A stretch of 18,021 nt of DNA from CAZFQD01 sp964520885 (GCA_964520885.1 CAZFQD010000035.1:1-18021); one strand, 5' to 3'. Counted from the stretch's first letter, positions 1 to 7,754 are shown. A program made the numbers and translations. Notes: generated from the letters alone by a model not told the origin.

Positions 1-372
1 TTACTTTGTGCAACGAGATATACTTTTTACAAATTAAATATAAAAATAAACATCAAAACAGATAATTAGACCTTACTGAATAACTTAAAAATGCTGTTGA
101 AACAAGGAATATAAGCATTTTTAAGTTATTCAGGTGCAAGGGTCTTTAACAAATTTCAATGAAACCCTTGCACTTGAATTAATTGTTTCTAAAAAAACAA
201 TTAATTCAGACGGTGTAATTACGGCATCTGAATAACTCATAAAAGAGTTATTCAATAAGCCCTAATTATAAGTTTGAATTTAGTATGCGAAAATAAAAAA
301 GTATCCTTTAGTTCTCCAAATGTTAAAATTTTGTCTGAGAGCATAAGTTGACCATTTTCATCAATATCAAGA
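1..372. other. Non-coding stretch with hairpins and a possible gene remnant
   Basis: No convincing gene is visible in this stretch. Positions 1-75 are AT-rich and carry stops in all frames. Positions 71-261 hold the hairpin array. On the minus strand an open stretch of about 40 codons runs from 371 down to a TGA at 252-254. Its reading (for example FGELKDTFLFSHTKFKL) looks protein-like but has no start codon or ribosome site at its beginning. It may be the end of a gene that the neighbouring URO-D-like gene displaced. I do not recognise the family. Confidence 0.45.
71..261. repeat. Array of four tandem near-perfect hairpins
   Basis: Four inverted repeats follow one another almost without gaps. 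Hairpin A pairs 76-95 with 114-133 (20 perfect base pairs, arm CTGAATAACTTAAAAATGCT). Hairpin B pairs 134-143 with 164-173 (10 bp, arm GTGCAAGGGT). Hairpin C pairs 175-188 with 195-208 (14 bp, arm TGAATTAATTGTTT). Hairpin D pairs 229-238 with 245-254 (10 bp, arm TGAATAACTC), with an outer GGC/GCC pairing at 223-225 and 259-261. A, C and D share a TGAAT(T)AA stem base, and the outermost arms (TGAATAACT at 77-85, AGTTATTCA at 246-254) form a terminal inverted repeat around the whole block. It could be a small non-autonomous mobile element, the end of an insertion sequence, or a structured RNA. It lies downstream of the minus-strand gene ending at 373, so it may also stop transcription, although no clear T-tract follows any stem. 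Confidence 0.85.
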
Positions 373-1599
373 TTAGAAATTATCAATTTCACTTTTGACT
401 ATATTATACCAATCGGTAAGTGCTTTTGGGTTGTTGTTGAGCGTTGTAATGTCCTTTAATATATATGCAAAAGGGGTGCTATTTTTTGCACAGGTTGCTA
501 ATGTATGCTGTATTTCTTTTCTTATTGAAGCTTCATCAACATTTCCAGAAGCAAGAAATGAGGGATTTGGTTTTCTTGCCATTACGTATTGATTGCCCAT
601 TACTTCTGAGGCAATATCTATATTTGCCCATGGACTCATTGAAATTAATCTTACATTGTTAATCTTTTTGATTATGTTTATTTTGTTGTGAAGCGGCTCG
701 CAACATCCATAATTTACAAGACCAAATCGCTCATAAACAGGCTTTAGGTATTCAATTTCAAACTCATCGTGCATGGAAGGCGAAACCTCAGAAAAAATCT
801 GTGCCGCACCCGACACCCAGCAATCCTTTGCTCTGACGTGGTTTGGTTTAAAACCGGGCTTAGGCAACTCATCAGTAAACGTATATGCACAGTGACATGA
901 TTTTGGATCAATCTCAAACAGATTTTGCTGCTCCATTTGATCAATTGTGCTCATTTCAATTTCTGCCATTTTTTTCATTAGCTTATGAAGATACTCCGGT
1001 CTGTCGGCTAAATCGTACAACACTGTTGTTGCACCACGCCAGAAAACAATTCTATCCCAAACTGCTTCCCACAAAATATCTCCGCTTGCGTAAATTGGAA
1101 GAATGTCACCAATTAGGTCGTTTGCTATGCCTACATGTCTTTTTGTTTCCTGCTCATCATACTCCAATATGGGTAGCTTTAAATTTTCAACAGCTTCCTC
1201 ATCTTTAATTTGGTCGACATATAAATGAGTTTGTGCCCCTTGAAGCCCGCCCTCATTTTCAAACAACAAATTGTCAATTCCAATCCCACTGTTTTTAACA
1301 ACCTTGTTTACTCTTATGTAGTTTCTTACAACCATATCGCATGGAAAATGAGTCCATTTATAAATTTCCTCACGCATTTGCCATTCAAGCCCACGATAAA
1401 ATGGGTCGGTACATTTTAAAATTAGCTCATCTCCAATGTGCATTTGGTGCCATGGGATTTGATCAATTACTACCATTGGTTTGACACTCTTTAATGAGTT
1501 CAGAGCTTTCCAGTTATTAATATTTCTTTCTTGAATACTTAAACTTGCTATCTGAGCGTATTTTTTTGATAGTTCCCTTAATATTTCTCTGTCCAACAT
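373..1599 (-). CDS. URO-D-fold methyltransferase-like protein, YGCCEP type
   Basis: The 408-residue product belongs to the uroporphyrinogen decarboxylase superfamily by its overall pattern and by similarity along its whole length to the gene at 8796-10091. Both share the PMV.I...PW N-terminal block, an AQIF..VSPSMH block, YGCCEPL (here residues 297-303) and a RKPNP segment (342-346). At the place where MtaA/CmuA-like methyltransferases carry the zinc motif HxCG, this branch has a Cys pair followed by Glu-Pro. I infer a methyltransferase or related C1 role; haem synthesis is unlikely. The ATG is set by AGGA seven bases upstream. It lies 33 bases after the truncated fucI and probably shares its transcript. 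It is longer than typical HemE (about 350 residues) and somewhat shorter at the N-terminus than its 431-residue paralogue. Confidence 0.75.
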   Translation of the reverse strand: MLDREILRELSKKYAQIASLSIQERNINNWKALNSLKSVKPMVVIDQIPWHQMHIGDELILKCTDPFYRGLEWQMREEIYKWTHFPCDMVVRNYIRVNKVVKNSGIGIDNLLFENEGGLQGAQTHLYVDQIKDEEAVENLKLPILEYDEQETKRHVGIANDLIGDILPIYASGDILWEAVWDRIVFWRGATTVLYDLADRPEYLHKLMKKMAEIEMSTIDQMEQQNLFEIDPKSCHCAYTFTDELPKPGFKPNHVRAKDCWVSGAAQIFSEVSPSMHDEFEIEYLKPVYERFGLVNYGCCEPLHNKINIIKKINNVRLISMSPWANIDIASEVMGNQYVMARKPNPSFLASGNVDEASIRKEIQHTLATCAKNSTPFAYILKDITTLNNNPKALTDWYNIVKSEIDNF

Positions 1600-1632
1600 A
1601 TTATTTCCTCATTTCATAATATTCCATATTTT

Positions 1633-2280
1633 TTAGTCCTGATGAAAGGTTTCAATCATATCTATGTATTCATTTCTCATTCCTAAATAATCGCCAAAGA
1701 ATTTATCGTCAACAACACTACCAGCAATACCCATAGATACTCCACCAATAGATAAATAGCTTTGCCCTTTCATTATAGCAACTGCTAAGCCTGATTTTGC
1801 AAATTTAATTAGCTTTTCTGCTACATCGTTAGGTATTTCTTTATCGCCTGCATCTTTAACATCTTGACCATAAATTGAGAAGGCTGGTATGCCCTTTTGG
1901 TTATGCCCTGCTAATGCCGCCGCTAAATAAACTGCGCCCGGTCTTTCTGTTCCGTTAAAGCCATAGATTGCTTTTGGTCTCTCGGTATTCATATCAATAG
2001 TTTCAGTTCCATAGCACCAGCAAGGGGTTATGGTAATTGATAGCCCTACATTCTCTCTAACAAACTTTTCTTCACAAGCTGTTGCCTCTGGCACTCTGCC
2101 TATTGTGCTATCTGCTATAACACACTGCACAGGCTTTCCATTTGGATATTTTAATGTTTTTGTTAAAAGTTCGGCAACACTTTTTGCCATATTCATGGTT
2201 TGCACTTCTAAGCTTTCACGCACGCCTCCTTGACGGGCATCAATGGTGGGTCTAATTCCGATTTTGGGATAATTTAGCAT
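1633..2280 (-). pseudogene. fucI: L-fucose isomerase, N-terminal third only
   Basis: FucI converts L-fucose to L-fuculose and is normally about 590 residues. The 215 residues here match the start of the family closely: PKIGIRPTID, RESLE.QTMNMAK, ITPCWCYGTETIDM, FNGTERPGAVYLAAALA, GIPAFSIYGQDV and SYLSIGGVSMGIAGSVVD. The match ends just after the LGM segment and the last residues (IETFHQD) leave the family pattern. The second and third domains are gone, including the metal- and substrate-binding residues (Glu337, Asp361 and His528 in E. coli numbering). There is no internal stop or frameshift, and a clean ribosome site (GAAGGAG) precedes the ATG. It is probably a recent deletion remnant that may still be transcribed ahead of the gene at 373-1599. 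A kept stand-alone N-terminal domain is possible but not known to me. Isomerase activity is very unlikely. Confidence 0.85.
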
Positions 2281-2522
2281 ATTAAATTTGCTCCTTCTAT
2301 TATATTATTTCTGCAATTTGGTTGCTTTTCAACTTTATGTATTTTGATTTATTGTTGAAATATTAAGCAAATGCTTTTTAATACTAATTAACGAACTAAT
2401 TGATACTTTACCATTATTATAAATATCTCTGTTTTTTACAATATAAATTTGTAGCAAATATAAATAAAAAAGTGTATCACCCAAAAAATCAATATAGGGG
2501 GAAATTAATTAAAATAGTTAAT
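2281..2522. other. AT-rich intergenic region upstream of fucI remnant
   Basis: No gene is seen. The fucI ribosome site lies next to 2281. On the minus strand a weak promoter-like pair can be read (TTGAAA then TAATAT, 19 bases apart), below the usual standard. A palindrome AAGCAAATGCTT at 2365-2376 and a direct repeat ACTAATT (2383-2389, 2395-2401) could be operator-like. A 7-bp inverted repeat AAATTAA/TTAATTT sits at 2502-2508 and 2518-2524, near the end of the small ORF. The region may include the right end of the decayed IS21-type element, but I could not identify terminal repeats. Confidence 0.3.
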
Positions 2523-2705
2523 TTAAGTCTGGATAATTTTTCTGATGTGCTCAAAGATAACTTGTTCAGACCAAACGTAAGTGTCATCAGGTTCTGTAGC
2601 TAAAAGTTCTAATATTTCTTTTTCCTGTTTTTCAGAAATATTCAGGAATGATTTTTCTCTTAAATTATCAATATCATTTTTAGTTAATATCAAATTTGAT
2701 CTCAT
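2523..2705 (-). CDS. Small hypothetical protein overlapping the istB stop
   Basis: This 60-residue ORF starts with the ATG of an ATGA overlap with the stop codon of the istB remnant (TGA at 2704-2702). That layout implies translational coupling in the intact element. The product is charged and probably helical, with no signal peptide or membrane segment: it opens MRSNLILTKNDIDNLREK and has a Lys/Glu-rich middle (SEKQEKEILELLATEPDD). I do not recognise the family. It may be an accessory ORF of an IS21-like element, or a host gene that ended up there by chance. With istA and most of istB missing, its expression is doubtful. Confidence 0.4.
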   Translation of the reverse strand: MRSNLILTKNDIDNLREKSFLNISEKQEKEILELLATEPDDTYVWSEQVIFEHIRKIIQT

Positions 2706-2917
2706 TTCAGCTTAATTAAAGAATTTTGTAGTCGTCTTGAATCTCTATCTGTGAAATCCAAAATGTGGTTGTGGTGAATAATTCTATCGATTATTGCGGC
2801 AGGGAGTTTTTGATCATAGAACACGTCATTCCATTTAGTAAATTCTAAATTTGTAGTAATTATTAGGCTTTTACGCTCATAACAATCAGAAATAACACCG
2901 AATAACAGCTTTAAGCT
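2702..2917 (-). pseudogene. istB: IS21-family IstB ATPase, C-terminal fragment
   Basis: Reading the minus strand from 2917 to the TGA at 2702 gives about 71 residues that match the end of IstB, the AAA+ helper of IS21 transposases. The diagnostic parts are LLFGVISDCYERKSLIITT, NLEFTKWNDVFYD and AAIIDRIIHHNHILDF. The Walker A and B motifs, which lie further upstream in the gene, are absent. An in-frame TAG at 2920-2918 closes the frame just before the match. The sequence beyond it belongs to a carbohydrate-binding remnant, so a recombination or deletion breakpoint falls near 2901-2917. Together with the small ORF at 2523-2705 it is the only trace of the insertion sequence; no istA is present. 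Confidence 0.8.
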
Positions 2918-3041
2918 CTATTCCACTTTCCCATTCAAACCTTATCCATGGGGTCTGTTCACCGTTAGATGCCCATTCTCCATTATTATCTTCAATTGCC
3001 CGAATCGCCCATTAACCGGGAAATTCACTTGAAACAGACAC
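2901..3041 (-). pseudogene. Discoidin/F5-8-type carbohydrate-binding domain remnant
   Basis: The minus strand reads VSVSSEFPG, then an in-frame TAA, then AIRAIEDNNGEWASNGEQ and TPWIRFEW. This order of an SSE start, an A-ID--N-G-WAS--E core and a PWI-hydrophobic-W segment is typical of F5/8 type C (discoidin, CBM32-like) domains found on large extracellular glycosidases. Only about 45 residues survive, with one internal stop and no start. The piece is joined upstream, in a different frame, to a GH10 fragment and downstream to istB. The assignment is by eye from short motifs, so the exact domain family is uncertain. Confidence 0.55.
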
Positions 3042-3153
3042 TTTTGAAAAACCAATCAGGGTTCGCTATATGCCATACACACGTAGTCCCTCGAATCTTC
3101 ATATTGTTTGACACTGCAAAATTGACAATACTATCCGCTGCAGTAACGGTATA
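3025..3153 (-). pseudogene. GH10 endo-xylanase fragment
   Basis: Directly after the stop codon of the GH94 gene, in the same frame, the minus strand reads ADSIVNFAVSNNMKIRG, VWH and NPDWFFK before a TGA at 3027-3025. This is the conserved GH10 stretch around beta-strand 3 (A-IV-FA--N-MK-RGH-LVWH-Q-PDWFF). The usual GH at RGH is replaced by GT, and neither catalytic Glu is included. About 42 codons remain and there is no start. It shows that a xylanase gene, probably with a carbohydrate-binding domain, once lay here and was deleted when the insertion element recombined. Confidence 0.7.
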
Positions 3154-5589
3154 TTAACCTAAAAACACTGATACTTCACGCGTATTCTTGCTCGGTGATA
3201 CCGGCAATATATTCCCTTTGATTGCTTTTCCGTCAACTTTTATCTCTTTGATACCGCAGCAAACATGCTCCGGATTTTTAATGGTAATATTATAAACAAC
3301 ACCCCTGTAGCCTCTGCAAATCTTAAATTCATCCCACTCTTTCGGGATACAAGGGTCGATTTTTAAACCATCATAATCCGGTTTGATACCCAGAATGGAC
3401 TGGGAGATTGCAAAGAAATTCCAGGATGCAGTTCCGGTCAGCCATGAATTCTTAGCTTCCCCGTGACGCACCGCATCTTTTCCGGCAATCATTTGTGAAT
3501 ATACATAAGGCTCCGTTTTATGAATATCGCTGATGTCTTCCAAATAAGCAGGTGCGATTTTCTGATATACCTCAAATGCTCGATTTCCGTTCCCCAGTTC
3601 TGTTTCCGCTATCGCAATCCACGGATTATTGTGGCAGAAAATGCCAGCATTTTCCTTATACCCTTCCGGATAGGATGATATTTCTCCTAAATTAAGGTAG
3701 TACTTAGAATAGGGCGGATTTTGCAGTACAATGCCGTATTTTGTATCTAATTTTTCTTTTACTGAATTTAGTGCTTTTTGCGCAAGCCCATTTTCAACAC
3801 CAATACCTGCCATAACACACATTCCCTGCGGTTCTATAAATATCTGCCCTTCTTCGCAGGATTCGCTGCCGATTTTCTGACCAAAATGATCATATGCACG
3901 CAAAAACCAGGCAGCCTCATATCCATGCTCTAACACTGTCTTTTCCATCTGTTCAATACGTTTTTGCGCTTCATTTACTTCAGTCAGCAGTCCTTTTCTT
4001 TTGCTGAGTTCAACAAACTCTGATCCTGCATACACGAACAAACCGGCAATAAAAACCGATTCCGCGACCCTGCCATCCCTGTTGCCGCAGGTTTGGAAAG
4101 ATTCATCTGGTGTTGTGGAAAAGCAGTTTAAATTTAAACAGTCATTCCAATCCGCGTGCCCGATTAATGGAAGTTTATGTGGGCCTAAATTATTGATAAC
4201 ATGATAAAAGGAGCGTTTTAAATGCTCAAAAAGTGATGCTTTATTGTTCTCGTTATTGTCATAGGATACCTGTTCATCGAGTATCGAAAAGTCGCCTGTT
4301 TCTTTGATATATGCTGCAGTGCTGAGAATGAGCCATAACGGGTCATCATTAAAGCCACCGCCTATTTCGTTGTTACCCAGCTTTGTAAGTGGCTGATATT
4401 GATGATACGCTCCGCCGTCTATAAATTGCGTGGCAGCGATATCAAGAATGCGCTCCCTCGCTTTATCCGGAATCAGATGTACAAATCCCAGTATGTCCTG
4501 ATTTGAATCCCGAAATCCCATGCCTCTGCCGATACCTGACTCAAAATAGGAAGCACTTCTGGACATATTAAAGGTAACCATACACTGATATTGATTCCAG
4601 ATATTGACCATTCGGTTTAATTTGTCGTCAGCACTCTCGAGACTGTATGTGCTCAGTAGATTCTCCCAATATTTTTTCAAGGTTTCGAAAGCATTATCCA
4701 CAGCTTTGACATCTGCAAACTGCCGAATGATTTCTTTGGCTTTTATTTTATTAATAATACCGTGCGCTTCCCATTTTTCTTCTTCCTTATTTTCAACATA
4801 TCCCAAAACAAAAATAAATGTTTTTTCCGCATTCGGTTCCAGTTCGATATGAAGGCAATGTGATGCAACCGGGTGCCATCCGCTGGCTATAGAATTTCTT
4901 GAATTCCCATCTGCAACAACCTGTGGAGTGTCTAACCCGTTATACATGCCCAAAAAACTGTCCCTGTCGGTATCATAGCCATCAATTGGTGTGTTGACCG
5001 AATAAAAGGCAAAATGATTTCTGCGTTCCCTATATTCAGTTTTATGATAAATAACAGATCCCTCCACCTCTATTTCACCTGTGCTGAAATTTCTTTGAAA
5101 ATTGGTCATATCGTCATATGCATTCCATAGGCAGAACTCAATAAAGGAAAACAAGGATACCTCTTTTTTCCCCTTCGTTGTATTCGAAACTGTTATTTTA
5201 TGCACCTCACAATCAAAATGCAACGGTACAAACGAAACCTGATTCACCCAAATTCCGTTTCGTTTGCCTGCAATGCTTGTATAACCAAGGCCATGGCGGC
5301 ATTCATAAAATTCCAGATCCTTTTTTACGGGCATCCATGAAGATGACCAGATATCACCATGATCGTGTATATAAAAATATCTTCCTCCGTTATCAACCGG
5401 GATATTATTATACCGATACCTTGTAATTCTGCGTAGCCTTGCATCCCGATAAAAACAATACCCACCTGAAGTATTTGAAATTAACGAGAAGAAGTTCTCG
5501 TTTCCCAAATAATTTATCCAAGGATACGGTGTCTTTGGTTTGTTAATTACATACTCTTTTCTGATATCGTCAAAATAGCCAAACTTCAT
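3154..5589 (-). CDS. Cellobiose phosphorylase (GH94)
   Basis: This enzyme splits cellobiose with phosphate into glucose and alpha-glucose 1-phosphate in the cytoplasm, saving one ATP equivalent. The 811-residue product has the normal family length and matches characterised cellobiose phosphorylases from end to end. It opens MKFGYFDD.R.EYVI..P.TPYPWINYLG, carries the conserved VNIWNQYQCMVTFNMSRS block and MGFRDSNQD, and has GHADWNDCLNLNCFSTTP around the expected general-acid Asp (about residue 483). Near the C-terminus it has CHNNPW and HGEAKNSWLTGTA. The ATG at 5589 is chosen because GGAAGGG lies six bases upstream. It follows the AraC gene on the same strand with a 125-base gap. The gap holds a spaced inverted repeat (ATTCGTA at 5659-5665, TACGAAT at 5701-5707) but no clear promoter. 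No terminator is seen before the decayed genes downstream. Laminaribiose or cellodextrin specificity cannot be fully excluded. Confidence 0.92.
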   Translation of the reverse strand: MKFGYFDDIRKEYVINKPKTPYPWINYLGNENFFSLISNTSGGYCFYRDARLRRITRYRYNNIPVDNGGRYFYIHDHGDIWSSSWMPVKKDLEFYECRHGLGYTSIAGKRNGIWVNQVSFVPLHFDCEVHKITVSNTTKGKKEVSLFSFIEFCLWNAYDDMTNFQRNFSTGEIEVEGSVIYHKTEYRERRNHFAFYSVNTPIDGYDTDRDSFLGMYNGLDTPQVVADGNSRNSIASGWHPVASHCLHIELEPNAEKTFIFVLGYVENKEEEKWEAHGIINKIKAKEIIRQFADVKAVDNAFETLKKYWENLLSTYSLESADDKLNRMVNIWNQYQCMVTFNMSRSASYFESGIGRGMGFRDSNQDILGFVHLIPDKARERILDIAATQFIDGGAYHQYQPLTKLGNNEIGGGFNDDPLWLILSTAAYIKETGDFSILDEQVSYDNNENNKASLFEHLKRSFYHVINNLGPHKLPLIGHADWNDCLNLNCFSTTPDESFQTCGNRDGRVAESVFIAGLFVYAGSEFVELSKRKGLLTEVNEAQKRIEQMEKTVLEHGYEAAWFLRAYDHFGQKIGSESCEEGQIFIEPQGMCVMAGIGVENGLAQKALNSVKEKLDTKYGIVLQNPPYSKYYLNLGEISSYPEGYKENAGIFCHNNPWIAIAETELGNGNRAFEVYQKIAPAYLEDISDIHKTEPYVYSQMIAGKDAVRHGEAKNSWLTGTASWNFFAISQSILGIKPDYDGLKIDPCIPKEWDEFKICRGYRGVVYNITIKNPEHVCCGIKEIKVDGKAIKGNILPVSPSKNTREVSVFLG

Positions 5590-5714
5590 ACATTTCCCTT
5601 CCAATCAAAAAAATTCAAATACTAAAACAGTATATAAAAAAATAAGCTGAACACGCATATTCGTAGGATGAAAAGCACAAATCCAAAAATAATTTACGCT
5701 TACGAATCAGTCTT

Positions 5715-6509
5715 TTATGTCATCTTTTTGTTTTTATAATATGACGGCGGGTTGCCATACTTTTTTGTAAATACTCGGCTGAAATAATACTGATTGGAAT
5801 AGCCTAGTTTTCCTGCTATTTCTTTGATTTGTAACTGTGTTGTTAAAATCAATTCCTTGGCAGAGTCCAGCTTTCGTTTTTCAATATACTTTTTTGGGGA
5901 CAGCCCGGTATATTTATAAAAAAGATCCCGGAAACTCCTTTCGCTCATATTGGATTTATATGCCATCTCTTTCACCGAAGAATTATCGGTCAGGTTTTTT
6001 ATAGCCTCGAAAACCACCCCGTCGAAAGGATTGTGTTTTTCAACAGTATTGATGCATTCCAGCCAATCGGTGAAGATTACGGAGAAAACGGCTGATGCTT
6101 TTTGAGAGAAATATTTCGTGCCTAACCCAAGAAAATTAAAGCTTTGATCCATATCCTGTGTTTCACGATCGGATACGATAATCATATAAACCCTGTTCAT
6201 ATACTGTGATATCATTAGGTCAACACTGAATTCAAACCAATGAAAGGACCAGCAGTCTGCATCACAATAATAATGCTTAATCTTGCTTTTTGTTGTGATG
6301 AAAAATGTATCTTTATTCAATACATATTCTGAATGATCAATTAATGCAATTCGACCTTTTCCAGCAATCGTCCGGATGGCTATATTCTCGTCTGATATTG
6401 TATGATTGCAGATGATATTGTAAGTCCGACCTGTGATTACTTTCCATTGTGTATGCAAAGCAACTTGCGGAGCATATTGTACTGTATCTGTTTTTGACAT
6501 AATGTTCAT
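5715..6509 (-). CDS. AraC-family transcriptional regulator
   Basis: The 264-residue protein has an N-terminal cupin-like sensing half (about residues 20-130, including IAGKGRIALIDHSEY and FHWFEF) and a C-terminal AraC DNA-binding half. The first helix-turn-helix covers about 179-200 (VKEMAYKSNMSERSFRDLF) and the second about 226-250 (QIKEIAGKLGYSNQYYFSR), followed by the standard F...YG.PPS.Y ending. The sensing half suggests a sugar or glycoside ligand, as in many regulators of glycan loci. The ATG at 6509 is preferred because GGGAG lies eight bases upstream. It is divergent from the plus-strand URO-D-like gene and upstream of cellobiose phosphorylase on its own strand, so both are likely targets. 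The ligand is unknown. Confidence 0.88.
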   Translation of the reverse strand: MNIMSKTDTVQYAPQVALHTQWKVITGRTYNIICNHTISDENIAIRTIAGKGRIALIDHSEYVLNKDTFFITTKSKIKHYYCDADCWSFHWFEFSVDLMISQYMNRVYMIIVSDRETQDMDQSFNFLGLGTKYFSQKASAVFSVIFTDWLECINTVEKHNPFDGVVFEAIKNLTDNSSVKEMAYKSNMSERSFRDLFYKYTGLSPKKYIEKRKLDSAKELILTTQLQIKEIAGKLGYSNQYYFSRVFTKKYGNPPSYYKNKKMT

Positions 6510-6564
6510 GAACAAAACTCCCTCATTTTTGCCGAAAAATATATTTTATTTACCGATTTATCCA

Positions 6565-6592
6565 TTGAATTTCTCTATAAAAATTTTATAAT
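6565..6592 (+). promoter_or_regulatory. Predicted sigma-A promoter for the plus-strand URO-D-like gene
   Basis: TTGAAT (6565-6570) and TATAAT (6587-6592) are separated by 16 bases. The -10 hexamer is perfect and the -35 differs from consensus at the last two positions. A strong ribosome site (AAGGGGGAG, 6608-6616) and an ATG at 6623 follow. The promoter lies in the 113-base gap shared with the divergent AraC gene, so the regulator could act here. No clear pair of direct repeats for AraC binding was found by eye. Confidence 0.65.
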
Positions 6593-6622
6593 AAGGTTAT
6601 AAAATCTAAGGGGGAGATTATC

Positions 6623-7754
6623 ATGAACACTCAACATAGCGAATTTTCCGAAAGTGTAAAACGAATGCACAATTTTTATAGTAGAAAAGAAAATGCACCC
6701 ATCTATCAGGAAGAATTCGGGTTTTTACTGTCTTGATAAATGGAAAGAGGACGGTTACATTGATGAAAAAACCAATTTGCAGGAGATTTTTGGTTATGAC
6801 CAGTCTGCAAAACATTATCTAAACCAGCTTGGCTGGTGTGAAGCACCCTTTTTCCCTTATTTTGATGAAGAAATATTGGAGGACAGGGGAGAACACGAAC
6901 TTGTTCGGGATTTTGCAGGAAGACATGTGCTGTATTTCAAAGGAAGACGCAGTGGCTTTATGCCGGAATATGTGAATCATCCGGTGAAAGATAAGAAAAC
7001 ATGGGAAGAAAACGTCAAATGGCGTTTAAATCCCAATACACCTGGGCGTTATGCCGATTTTGATAACCAAATGAAACAGACAGCAGAAGTAGCAAATAAA
7101 GGTTTTATTATCTGCAACAACCTAATCGGCGGCTATATGTATCTTCGTTCACTCATTGGACCCGAAGAACTGCTCTACAAGTTTTATGATGAACCGGAAT
7201 TGATTCATGACTGTATGCAAACTTGGCTGACACTGGCCGACAGTGTATCGGAAAAAATGCAAAAAGTTGTATCCTTTGATGAAGTGTTTTTAGCCGAAGA
7301 TATCTGTTACAACAGCGGTTCATTGATTTCACCGGATATGATGAGAGAGTTTTTGTTTCCGTATTATCAGCAGTTGTTTACAAACATCCGCGCCCGTCAG
7401 CCCGACAAAAACCGTCATCTTTTTATTCAAATTGATACCGACGGTAAAGCAGCACCTGTTATTGATGTTTATAAGGAGATCGGTATGGATTATATGTCAC
7501 CTTTTGAAGTTGCCTCCGGTTGTGATGTTGTAGAAGTCCGAAAAAAATATCCAGACTTGCTCATACGGGGTGGCATTGATAAACGGATTCTTGCCCAAGG
7601 CAAGGAAACAATTGATAAAGAACTGATGCGCATTATTCCTTTTATGAAAAAACATGGCGGATATATTCCTACCTGTGATCACGGGGTACCCGAAGAGGTT
7701 TCCTTCGAAAATTACATGCATTACCGCAAAAGAATGTTAGAATTATCGTTGTAA
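6623..7754 (+). pseudogene. URO-D-fold methyltransferase-like gene broken by a 1-base frameshift
   Basis: The gene starts at the ATG at 6623 with a strong ribosome site, reads MNTQHSEFSESVKRMHNFYS and on to EEFG, then hits TGA at 6734-6736. The rest of the protein continues in another frame from FYCLDKWKEDG to 7754. Taking out one base in the GGGTTTTT run (6719-6726) joins the two parts into 376 residues, a normal length for the family. An alternative ATG at 6693 would give 353 residues but has a poor ribosome site and a non-family start. At the metal site this protein has IDTDG where other members have HxCG (residues 271-274 of the repaired product), and TCDHGVPEEVS near the end. That marks a third class among the five paralogues. 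It may be a true mutation, a sequencing error in a homopolymer, or ribosomal frameshifting. It is the only URO-D-like gene on the plus strand. Confidence 0.8.

Noticed and set aside
71..261. CRISPR array or retron RNA
   Set aside because: The repeats are inverted with unlike stems and no regular direct repeat and spacer pattern; no reverse transcriptase or cas gene is nearby.
2400..2603. Plus-strand open frame of 67 codons
   Set aside because: Composition is that of random AT-rich sequence, it lacks a ribosome site and it overlaps the better-supported small ORF on the other strand.
6693..7754. ATG at 6693 as the true start of the plus-strand URO-D-like gene
   Set aside because: Its first ten residues do not fit the family and its ribosome site is poor, while the frame from 6623 supplies the missing family-like N-terminus after a one-base correction.
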